A stretch of 18,058 nt of DNA, taken from CAVLCC01 sp963624975 (GTDB lineage: Bacteria > Actinomycetota > Coriobacteriia > Coriobacteriales > CADBOM01). Both the position numbers and the translations under genes were made by a program. The stretch spans positions 1 to 18,058 of the forward strand of contig CAVFRF010000026.1 in NCBI GenBank assembly GCA_963624975.1, written 5' to 3'. The notes under the pieces were generated by a model. That model was not told the origin of the DNA. It made no database searches and saw only the letters and a list, made by a program, of their open reading frames with translations. Below, piece after piece: positions 1-5,651 of the stretch. Numbering within the stretch: position 1 is the first letter of the stretch; each line of letters opens with the position of its first letter.

Positions 1-136
1 CGATATAGGTGGCGCCGCACTCGATCTGCTCCTTGGCCCTCTTGAGAATCGGGGCCGGGTCCTTCTCGTCCATGGCCTTGCGGATCTCGGGCGAAATGCA
101 GTGAATGCGCTCGCCGATGATGATAAACTTGCCCAT
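1..136 (-). CDS. acsE: Methyltetrahydrofolate:corrinoid methyltransferase, N-terminal fragment
   Basis: Only the first 45 codons are present; the gene runs off the left edge. The protein begins MGKFIIIGERIHCISPE and continues with a DPAPILKRAKEQIECGATYI segment. That is the first strand and helix of a pterin-binding TIM barrel, as in AcsE/MeTr and related dihydropteroate-synthase-fold methyltransferases. In the family, AcsE moves the methyl group from methyl-tetrahydrofolate to the cobalt of the corrinoid iron-sulfur protein (AcsCD), which is encoded just upstream here, so context supports the call. The ATG at 136 has an AGGAAAGGA ribosome site about 6 nt upstream. A related corrinoid-dependent methyltransferase (MtqA/MtvA-like, feeding THF from MttB systems) has the same fold and cannot be excluded from this fragment. 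Confidence 0.75.
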   Translation of the reverse strand, partial: MGKFIIIGERIHCISPEIRKAMDEKDPAPILKRAKEQIECGATYI

Positions 137-202
137 TTACGATCCTTTCCTAGGTCTTGTCTTAGCCCGAAACCTCCGAGCTTCCTGCCAACTTATTGCA
201 AA

Positions 203-228
203 GCGCGGCCGGTTTTCACCGGCCGCGC
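203..228 (-). terminator. GC-rich hairpin between acsC and acsE
   Basis: A perfect 10-bp stem (gcgcggccgg / ccggccgcgc) encloses a 6-nt loop, 18 nt after the acsC stop and about 65 nt before the acsE start. On the minus strand it is followed by TTTGCAATAAG, a poor T tract. It is therefore more likely a partial terminator, attenuator or RNA-processing/stability hairpin that lowers acsE expression than a full stop. Confidence 0.5.
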
Positions 229-246
229 GTTATGCATGCAATAGAC

Positions 247-1575
247 TTACTGGAAGTCCTTGAGGAACTTCACGAGGTCGGTTGCCTCGTTCGGAGCCAC
301 GACGATCTTCCAGTCGGGGAGCTTGTCCTCAAGCTCGCCCTTCAGAACTGCAACCTTACCGGGGATGATAAGGGTGTGGTTCTTGAGGGAGTCCGCGTAG
401 CCGCCCTCCTCGATGAACTTGGTGATGGTGCCAGCAGAAAGCTTGCCTGCTGCCCAAGCGGTGAGCACCGAGTATCCACCAGCATCCGAGATCAGAAGGT
501 TGATCGGCACACCGGAGCGCTCCAGCTCGCCGGAAACCACGAAGTAGGTCAGAGCGAAGTCCACGGTGGTAGCCACGATGGAGTTCTCGTCTGCGCCGTT
601 GAGCGGGTACACGCCGGGCTCGACGGTCATGGGCTTCTGCGGGTCGGTGTAGATGTTCTGACGCAGACCCATCAGCGGCAGAGCCATAGCGTAGGTCAGC
701 TCGTCGATAACGATGATCGAGCCGTAATCGCAGGTGAACAGCGAGCAGAGAGCCTGCTGCATGTGCAGGTCGCCAGCTGCCAGTTTGTTGGCCTTGATCA
801 GCGAAGGATAGCCGAAGGAGCGGTCGTCCTGCTTGAGAGCAGCGCGACGAATCTGAACTGCGTTGGCGAAGACGTCCTTGATGGACTCGGTGCCGCAGTC
901 GAGAACGAGCTTCTTATCGTCGGCAGCCTCGGCCTTCTCCACGGTCTCGTGAAGCTCCTCGAGGTTGGCGCCAGCAACGCCCAGCAGCACGTCGAACTCC
1001 TTGGCCAGAGCAACGAACTCGTCGATGTTGGAGGCATCTGCACCGTTGAGAAGCGGCTTGATGTCTGCGCAGACCTCGAGAGCCTTGCGGGCAGCAGCAG
1101 CGTCGTTGCAGTCGAGCACGATGCCACGGCCGGTGGCCTTGGCCTTCTCGGCCAGACCGGCGAATGCGTCTGCGTCGCCAGCATACTCGATGTAGAAGAG
1201 CTCGGAGTACATACGCTCGCCGATGCGCTCGTAGTCCACCTTCTGCATCTCAGCCCACTTCTCGTCGAAGTTCTCGGCGGTAACAGCGGTAGCGAAGAGC
1301 GGACGGCTCACGAAAGTCTTCTCGTGACGGAACATCACGGTCTCGCCGCCGAGCTTGTGCTCGCAGTCGCCAACACCGATGGTGAGGGACTTCATTGGGG
1401 GAGCAGTGGCCTCGGACAGCTTTGCAAGAGCCTCTTCGGAGAGGTGCGGGCACTTGTCAAGATCCATAGCGCCCTGAGCGACCTTCATCGAGAAAGCCAT
1501 GCAGGTGGGGTTGCCGCACTCCTTGCAGTTGGTCTTAGGAGTGAGCTTAAAAATGTCAATACCTTTGAGTGCCAT
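247..1575 (-). CDS. acsC: Corrinoid iron-sulfur protein, large (gamma) subunit
   Basis: This 442-aa cytoplasmic protein carries methyl groups in the Wood-Ljungdahl pathway. With AcsD it accepts a methyl from methyl-THF on cobalamin and delivers it to acetyl-CoA synthase. The N-terminal domain has the expected four-cysteine [4Fe-4S] motif at C17, C20, C25 and C42 (CKECGNPTC, then C after 16 residues). It is followed by the TIM-barrel region and a C-terminal cobalamin-binding part, with glycine-rich stretches near ISDAGGYSVLTAWAAGK. Length matches the family (about 440-450 aa). The ATG at 1575 is supported by AAGGAG 6 nt upstream, which overlaps the acsD stop codon. The 9-nt gap to acsD indicates tight cotranscription and probably coupled translation, fitting a 1:1 heterodimer. 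Confidence 0.95.
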   Translation of the reverse strand: MALKGIDIFKLTPKTNCKECGNPTCMAFSMKVAQGAMDLDKCPHLSEEALAKLSEATAPPMKSLTIGVGDCEHKLGGETVMFRHEKTFVSRPLFATAVTAENFDEKWAEMQKVDYERIGERMYSELFYIEYAGDADAFAGLAEKAKATGRGIVLDCNDAAAARKALEVCADIKPLLNGADASNIDEFVALAKEFDVLLGVAGANLEELHETVEKAEAADDKKLVLDCGTESIKDVFANAVQIRRAALKQDDRSFGYPSLIKANKLAAGDLHMQQALCSLFTCDYGSIIVIDELTYAMALPLMGLRQNIYTDPQKPMTVEPGVYPLNGADENSIVATTVDFALTYFVVSGELERSGVPINLLISDAGGYSVLTAWAAGKLSAGTITKFIEEGGYADSLKNHTLIIPGKVAVLKGELEDKLPDWKIVVAPNEATDLVKFLKDFQ

Positions 1576-1584
1576 CTTTGCTCC

Positions 1585-2529
1585 TTACATCAGTCCTGCG
1601 ACAAGCGCAGAGATCGTCGCGACAGAATCAGGATGCCTCAGGATCACGGCGTTGGTGCCGGAAGCCAGGCATGCAGCGGCGGTGCAGATCTCCATCTGAG
1701 TACCGCGCTCCTCCGTCGGACCCCACTCGGGGAAGTCGGCCTCGGAGACGATGGACTCCTTGACGCCCCAAACGTCGCCGGAGACCGGCGTGACGACGGG
1801 CATCTGGATGGTCGTGTCGCCCTGGTCGAGGGCAGCGGCGCGCACGCGGTTCATGGTGGAAGCCACGTACTCGAAGCCGTAGCCAGCAGCTGCGGAGCCG
1901 AGGTTCATCACGAGGCTCTCATCCTGAACGCCGAGCTGGCCGATGAGGACGTTGAGCTGCTTGGCAAGGTTGATGTCCACAGCAGACTCTGCACCAATCT
2001 TCTGGTTGCAGGCCATGACAGCGGAAGCAGCGATGGTCTTGTAGTCCTCTTCACGAGCGGAAAGAATCAGGACGTTCTCGCCCTGAAGCTCCTCGGCGAG
2101 CTTGCAGAACAGCTCGCCATCCTTCTCGATGTTCTTGCATCCCTGGAATGCAACGGGAACGTCGACGGCAGCCACGACGGCCTTTGCGTCGGCAACGCAA
2201 TCCTCGACGCTACGGTTGATGTCGCCGTTGGGATCGGCGCTAGCGAAGGTGATGACCAGGAAGTCAGCACCAGGTGCAGCAGCGGCCTTCTTGGCCTGAT
2301 CGACGATGTTGTCGGCTCCTGCATAGAACTCGGCGAGCTTGGGAAGATCAGCGTTGATTCCAGTATCCTCCAGCTCGATTCCGACTGCCGGACGATGCTC
2401 GATAGGAGCATCGAACGAGCACAGCGGCAGAACGTTCTCTCCGCCCAGCACCACTGCCTTGTCCCCAGTACCGATCGTCACCTCGTTGATGGACGACGAG
2501 AAAGTCTGGGGTGTCCGCTTGAATGGCAT
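1585..2529 (-). CDS. acsD: Corrinoid iron-sulfur protein, small (delta) subunit
   Basis: This 314-aa partner of AcsC is a TIM-barrel subunit that helps hold the corrinoid and docks the methyltransferase and acetyl-CoA synthase. The opening MPFKRTPQTFSSSINEVTIG followed by a GGENVLPLCSFD segment is typical of AcsD/CdhD. The conserved middle part reads DFLVITFASADPNGDINRS in the expected place for this barrel. Length is usual for the family. The start at 2529 has a strong GAGGAGG site 7 nt upstream. It leads directly into acsC (9-nt gap). It is separated from cooC by about 205 bp without a convincing gene, so an internal promoter ahead of acsD is possible. A TACAAT hexamer lies at 2697-2692 on the minus strand, but its -35 is poor. 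Confidence 0.95.
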   Translation of the reverse strand: MPFKRTPQTFSSSINEVTIGTGDKAVVLGGENVLPLCSFDAPIEHRPAVGIELEDTGINADLPKLAEFYAGADNIVDQAKKAAAAPGADFLVITFASADPNGDINRSVEDCVADAKAVVAAVDVPVAFQGCKNIEKDGELFCKLAEELQGENVLILSAREEDYKTIAASAVMACNQKIGAESAVDINLAKQLNVLIGQLGVQDESLVMNLGSAAAGYGFEYVASTMNRVRAAALDQGDTTIQMPVVTPVSGDVWGVKESIVSEADFPEWGPTEERGTQMEICTAAACLASGTNAVILRHPDSVATISALVAGLM

Positions 2530-2722
2530 ATCTTTGCCTCCTCAAAAATCCACAGTCTCCTATGATCCTACAAACGCCTCGAGTTCGAAGGCTCTTGCCA
2601 GTTCCTTCTCCCCCGCGACGGAAACACCCCGGTCTCCGCATTGGCCATGTTTCGCTTCGGCCGGAGTAAATCCCAAAATAACGCCTTGAGCATTGTACCG
2701 CAATCTCGGCAGAATGCACACC

Positions 2723-2744
2723 ACTGTTTTTTAGTTAAAACAGT
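2723..2744 (-). terminator. A/T-rich hairpin over the cooC stop codon
   Basis: The inverted repeat actgtttt / aaaacagt (8-bp stem, 6-nt loop) contains the cooC TAA. There is no T tract after it on the minus strand, so it is a weak terminator candidate or a stability element separating cooC from acsDC. Confidence 0.3.
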
Positions 2745-3499
2745 TGATCCAGCAAAGCCTCCAGAGCCTTCTTGGATTTGGAGTCCTCGGGGATGTCGCA
2801 CGTGGGCTTCCCCTCGGCATCGTACTCGTAGACCAGGTCGTCGTGAGGCACGACTCCCAGAAGGTCGAGACCCTGCTTGTCTATCTCCTCCAGGATTCCG
2901 TCGGCAAGCTTCTCCGACGGGGCCCTGTTGATGATCAGCTTCATGGTGCTGGGGTTAATCTCCAGCTCGCGTGCCAGCTCGGCGATCCTGCCCACAGCCT
3001 GCACTCCCCTCCTCGAGCAGTCCGACACGAGGATAAGGGTGTCGATCGACGGAAGGGTGCCGCGGCTGATGTGCTCCATGCCGGCCTCGTTGTCGACGAC
3101 GATGTACTTATATGCCTTGGTGAGCTTCTGAAGCTCCGACTGCAGAAGGCCGTTGACGAAGCAGTAGCAGCCCTTGCCCTGCGTGCGACCCATAACTATC
3201 ATGTCGTAGTCGTCTTCCTCGGCAACCACGGAGTTCATCTTGAACTGCATGTAGTCGGCCTTGCTCACGCCGGCGGGGATTTCGCTGCCGTTCTCCTCGG
3301 CATGCGCGACTTCCTCTCGCACCTCGCCCAGCGTGTTCTGCACCTCGATGCCCAGAACCTCGTTGAGGTTGGCGTTGGCATCTGCGTCCACGGCCAGGAT
3401 CGGCGTGTGATTCTTCTTGATCAGATATTTGATGAGCATACCGGTGAGGGTGGTCTTGCCCGTGCCACCTTTGCCGGCGATCGCTATCGTATGAGCCAT
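2735..3499 (-). CDS. cooC: CODH nickel-insertion ATPase CooC
   Basis: A 254-aa MinD/SIMIBI-class P-loop ATPase that in the family binds nickel at a dimer interface and drives its insertion into the C-cluster of CO dehydrogenase (or loading of ACS, as AcsF). Visible motifs are a deviant Walker A GKGGTGKTT (residues 9-17), the switch-like VDADANANL (37-45), and the diagnostic CxC nickel motif at C111 and C113 (GKGCYC). The VVDNEAGMEHISRG segment that follows is typical of CooC/AcsF. The start was set at the ATG at 3499: it places Walker A at the N-terminus and has GGGAGTGAG 6-8 nt upstream. The frame stays open 19 codons further upstream without family-like sequence. CooC and AcsF cannot be separated by sequence alone. 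Confidence 0.92.
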   Translation of the reverse strand: MAHTIAIAGKGGTGKTTLTGMLIKYLIKKNHTPILAVDADANANLNEVLGIEVQNTLGEVREEVAHAEENGSEIPAGVSKADYMQFKMNSVVAEEDDYDMIVMGRTQGKGCYCFVNGLLQSELQKLTKAYKYIVVDNEAGMEHISRGTLPSIDTLILVSDCSRRGVQAVGRIAELARELEINPSTMKLIINRAPSEKLADGILEEIDKQGLDLLGVVPHDDLVYEYDAEGKPTCDIPEDSKSKKALEALLDQLF

Positions 3500-3580
3500 T
3501 CTCTCACTCCCATTTGCGTTCGTTGCCTTGCGTGCCGCGCAGATCCGGCCCTGCATGCCGGCCGCGCTTCGCCTACGCGA

Positions 3581-3817
3581 TTATCGTTCAACTCGGGTGA
3601 ATCCGACGCGCTGTCTCAGGCCATCGGACACTATGTTGTAGATAATGTCGCCCGACTCCGTGATCTCGCGCTCTTCCTCTATTTCCTTCCCAATCCTGTA
3701 CTGGTCCATGTAGCGGTCGATTTCGTCTTCGTCCAGGTCGACCTCGTCCACGAACACATCGCGCATCTGGTTGCCGCTGCACTGGTTGAAAATTTCTCGG
3801 ATTACCTCGTAGCGCAT
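3581..3817 (-). CDS. Small acidic protein of the CODH maturation cassette, unassigned
   Basis: A 78-aa protein starting MRYEVIREIFNQCSGNQMRD, with a very acidic central segment (DEVDLDEDEIDRYMD) and a glutamate-rich stretch (KEIEEEREITESGD). It has one cysteine (C13) and no signal peptide or membrane segment. I do not recognise a characterised family. It lies 17 nt after the cooT stop and 81 nt before cooC on the same strand, inside a group of nickel-handling genes, so a role in CODH/ACS maturation or assembly is inferred from position only. The ATG at 3817 has AAGGGG about 8 nt upstream. The open frame extends 22 codons upstream, but that part overlaps the end of cooT and is less likely translated. 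Confidence 0.7.
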   Translation of the reverse strand: MRYEVIREIFNQCSGNQMRDVFVDEVDLDEDEIDRYMDQYRIGKEIEEEREITESGDIIYNIVSDGLRQRVGFTRVER

Positions 3818-3834
3818 TTCGAAACCCCTTGAAT

Positions 3835-4029
3835 CTAGCTTGCGGTCTCGACGAAAATCTTGTTCTTGATAAGGTCTACGCACGTAATCCTTCCCATGAC
3901 CTCGTGCACGGACCCGATGATGTCGGTAAATGTGATGCGGTCTCCGTCGACCTCGACCTCGCTCACGTTGCTGCAGATCTCTTCAGGATCCTTGCCCTCT
4001 ACCTGCTTGACCACAGTGGAAAGACACAT
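3835..4029 (-). CDS. cooT: CooT-family nickel-binding protein
   Basis: A 64-aa protein beginning MCLSTVV, with the pattern VSEVEVDGDRITFTDIIGSVHEVMGRITCVDLIKNKIFVE. This matches the small beta-rich CooT family (Pfam CooT, once called RNA_bind_2). In Rhodospirillum rubrum, CooT is a homodimeric nickel protein supporting CO dehydrogenase, and the invariant Cys2 is the nickel ligand; Cys2 is present here. Full length is normal for the family (about 60-70 aa). It starts 4 nt after the stop of the His-rich protein and leads on to the 78-aa protein and cooC. This genetic link to cooC supports nickel delivery to CODH/ACS. CooT homologues also occur without CODH, so the exact partner is inferred. Confidence 0.85.
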   Translation of the reverse strand: MCLSTVVKQVEGKDPEEICSNVSEVEVDGDRITFTDIIGSVHEVMGRITCVDLIKNKIFVETAS

Positions 4030-4033
4030 AGCC

Positions 4034-4270
4034 CTACTCCCCCTTCAGAACCTTGAGAGCAGCATCGAGCTTGTCGGCGCCCTGCACGAAAAGCTCTACT
4101 GCGGAATGGATAAGCTCGGCCGCCTCGCCGTCGATCTGGTGGGCCATGTCGTGAAGCTCCTCGGCATGACTGCGCTCGTGGTCTACGAGATAGGAGAGCA
4201 GAGCGTCGCGCTGCTCGGCGGAATCGAATGCATGCCCGTGGTCGTGGTCGTGATGTCCGTTCTCGTGCAT
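4034..4270 (-). CDS. Histidine-rich small protein, putative nickel carrier or store
   Basis: A 78-aa cytoplasmic protein whose first 13 residues hold six histidines (H2, H6, H7, H9, H11, H13, interleaved with Asp). The remaining helix-prone sequence carries H31, H35, H40, H44 and H55, spaced roughly one helical turn apart around VDHERSHAEELHDMAH. The C-terminal part (AVELFVQGADKLDAALKVL) is amphipathic helix. The composition suggests divalent metal binding. It is the first gene of the cooT-cooC series, so nickel is the likeliest metal and a CooJ-like or HypB-tail-like function is inferred; CooJ itself has its His tail at the C-terminus, so this is not a simple orthologue. The start at 4270 has GGGGTGA about 7 nt upstream. 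Confidence 0.75.
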   Translation of the reverse strand: MHENGHHDHDHGHAFDSAEQRDALLSYLVDHERSHAEELHDMAHQIDGEAAELIHSAVELFVQGADKLDAALKVLKGE

Positions 4271-4350
4271 TGTCTATCACCCCATGTTTCCTGCGGCGGC
4301 GGCCCCGAAAAGCCGCGTCGCATATCGTTGGTCTATCGCCTCATGCGTAC

Positions 4351-4382
4351 TGCAAACCATGTTTGCACATGAAGCAGCAAAC
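4351..4382. promoter_or_regulatory. GCAAAC dyad plus third half-site upstream of the nickel cassette
   Basis: Perfect inverted repeat TGCAAAC-cat-GTTTGCA (4351-4367), with a further GCAAAC at 4377-4382. It lies 80-110 bp upstream of the His-rich gene's start on the minus strand, a sensible position for an operator of the nickel/acs operon. No regulator gene is adjacent, so the binding protein is unknown. Confidence 0.4.
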
Positions 4383-4674
4383 CTTCGGGTCGTATTCGAC
4401 AAACGCCTTGCCCAAAGGCCGTCTCGATTCTATCACCGTGCCAATATTGTGCGCTATTTAATATCCGGAAACTACCAGTCGGATCGACCCGCAATTCGTA
4501 GATGCGAATAATTTGCCCATGAGAGGAACGGCAGGTTCTCCGGGGCGAACGGCATAATGCCAGCCGCATCGAGAGACGAGCATTCGAGCCGAGGACTATG
4601 TGTCGAAAGAGTGCCGCAACTCATGCACTTAGGTATTAATATGGTTACCCGGATAATTTGAATATCCCGACTTT

Positions 4675-4690
4675 TGTTGAAATTTCAACA
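4675..4690. promoter_or_regulatory. 16-bp perfect palindrome upstream of the zinc-ribbon gene
   Basis: TGTTGAAATTTCAACA is fully symmetric. It lies 65-80 bp before the ATG at 4755 and is flanked by direct copies of TACCCGGAT 45 bp apart (4646-4654 and 4691-4699). The position and symmetry suggest a dimeric regulator site in the promoter of the zinc-ribbon gene. There is no direct evidence for which protein binds. Confidence 0.45.
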
Positions 4691-4754
4691 TACCCGGATC
4701 TTGCGAAAGTATATACTCGCGGTAGAGAATAAGCGGCCGGCAAGGAGGCCTATC

Positions 4755-5096
4755 ATGACTATGCAGATGTTCGGATGCCAGGGGCGCGACCGCACGCCCA
4801 CCCTAGACGTCAAGAAATGCCCCAAGTGCGGGCACGAGGTCGAGGTGTTCTCGATCGATACCTCGATCGCATGCGAGAACTGCGGAACGCCCGTGTACAA
4901 CGATGCAATCGACTGCGTGCAGTGGTGCAAGTACGCCAAGGCATGCGTTGGCGAGGAGGAGTACGACAGGCTCATGGAAATCGCCAAGATGCGCACCGAG
5001 AGGGCGAAGGCGGAAGCCGCGGCCAAGCGAGCCGAGGAGCGGGAGCGCAAAGCGCGCGAGGCCGAAGAGGCGGCAGCTGCGGGACAGCCCGCGTAA
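4755..5096 (+). CDS. Small zinc-ribbon protein with a CxxxCxxxxxC tail motif
   Basis: A 113-aa protein, the only plus-strand gene in the left half. It has a zinc ribbon made of CPKCG (C22, C25) and CENCG (C40, C43). A second cysteine cluster, DCVQWCKYAKACVGEE, follows (C54, C58, C64). The C-terminus (about 70-113) is a highly charged Ala/Glu/Lys/Arg coiled-coil-like helix. Similar small CxxWCxxAxxC proteins are common in anaerobes and are often labelled 'phosphohydrolase' without support; I know of no established function. The three extra cysteines could hold a second metal. The start was chosen at 4755 because of the strong AAGGAGG at 4742-4748; a longer reading would run through the upstream palindrome. 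It is followed by a strong terminator. Confidence 0.75.
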   Translation: MTMQMFGCQGRDRTPTLDVKKCPKCGHEVEVFSIDTSIACENCGTPVYNDAIDCVQWCKYAKACVGEEEYDRLMEIAKMRTERAKAEAAAKRAEERERKAREAEEAAAAGQPA

Positions 5097-5116
5097 AGGC
5101 GCGAGTTTCGAAACGA

Positions 5117-5165
5117 AAGCCCGGCTTGCGGGGATCGGTTTTCAGCCGTCCCGCAAGCCGGGCTT
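5117..5165 (+). terminator. Strong hairpin terminator after the zinc-ribbon gene
   Basis: A 16-bp perfect stem (aagcccggcttgcggg / cccgcaagccgggctt) with a 17-nt loop begins 20 nt after the stop. It is followed by CTTCTTCAT on the plus strand and by a T-rich CGTTTCG on the minus strand, so it may work in both directions. Confidence 0.75.
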
Positions 5166-5180
5166 CTTCATGCGCGCAAA

Positions 5181-5216
5181 GAGCGGGCTGCATCCAGAGA
5201 TCGATGCAGCCCGCTC
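5181..5216 (-). terminator. Hairpin terminator after glnK
   Basis: A 14-bp perfect stem (gagcgggctgcatc / gatgcagcccgctc) with an 8-nt loop lies 40 nt beyond the glnK stop. A short TTT follows on the minus strand. It ends the amtB-glnK transcript and, with the preceding hairpin, insulates the convergent units. Confidence 0.7.
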
Positions 5217-5256
5217 CCCTATTGTCGCCGCAGCCTGGCTGCAGCTCGTCTGTTGC

Positions 5257-5595
5257 CTAGATGGCTTCGACTCCATGCTCGCCTGTGCGGATCCTCACCA
5301 CGTCTTCCACGGGAGAGACGAACACCTTGCCGTCTCCGACCTCGCCGGTGCGAGCCGTGGTGCAGATCAGGTCCACCAGGGCATCGACCTTGTCGTCGTC
5401 TACGACCAGCTCGAACTTGACCTTGGGCACCATGTTGAGCAAGACCTCGGTGCCGCGGAAGTACTCCTTCCAGCCATGCTGGTTGCCGCATCCGTTTACC
5501 TGCGAAATCGTCATGCCCGAAACGTTGGCCTCGAAGAGAGCGTCTTTGAGAGATTCCATCTTCTCCGGGCGGACGATTGCCACTACCTTCTTCAT
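5257..5595 (-). CDS. glnK: P-II family nitrogen regulator with Val at T-loop position 51
   Basis: A 112-aa P-II signalling protein. Family members form trimers, bind ATP/ADP and 2-oxoglutarate, and block the AmtB channel with their T-loops. The fold markers are present: MKKVVAIVRPEKMESLKDAL at the N-terminus, the T-loop base Q39, PKVK (57-60), and the B-loop TGEVGDGKVFV (about 83-93). The T-loop reads GNQHGWKEYFRGTEVLLNMVPKVK, so position 51 is Val instead of the tyrosine uridylylated or adenylylated in many bacteria; Y45 is the nearest tyrosine. The start at 5595 has GAGGT 6-7 nt upstream and matches the conserved N-terminus; 12 upstream codons are excluded. It lies 56 nt downstream of amtB in the same operon, which suggests the GlnK role. 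Confidence 0.92.
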   Translation of the reverse strand: MKKVVAIVRPEKMESLKDALFEANVSGMTISQVNGCGNQHGWKEYFRGTEVLLNMVPKVKFELVVDDDKVDALVDLICTTARTGEVGDGKVFVSPVEDVVRIRTGEHGVEAI

Positions 5596-5651
5596 CGCTA
5601 CCTCGCTTTCGTAAGCGTCGTCGAATTTCAAACCCTATGCCAGCTCGCTTG

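Larger units (their letters stand above)
4271..4754. other. 480-bp divergent regulatory gap
   Basis: No convincing gene lies in this stretch between the leftward nickel/CODH cassette and the rightward zinc-ribbon gene. It holds three GCAAAC half-sites (4351-4382), a CAATATTG palindrome (4442-4449), a 16-bp perfect palindrome (4675-4690), and two copies of TACCCGGAT (4646-4654, 4691-4699) flanking that palindrome. It must contain promoters in both directions, but no clean -35/-10 pair stands out. Plus-strand TATACT (4712-4717) and minus-strand TAGAAT near 4427-4432 are the best -10-like hexamers. Confidence 0.5.

Noticed and set aside
196..2565. Long plus-strand open frame opposite acsC and acsD
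   Set aside because: It mirrors two well-recognised genes and its translation has no family features.
2538..2734. Small gene in the cooC-acsD gap
   Set aside because: Short frames exist, but none has a good ribosome site or recognisable sequence. At best a weak promoter (TACAAT) is present.
4425..4450. Sigma-54 promoter (TTGGCACGG...) on the minus strand upstream of the nickel cassette
   Set aside because: The -24-like TGGCAC is present, but there is no TTGCA/T element at the required distance.
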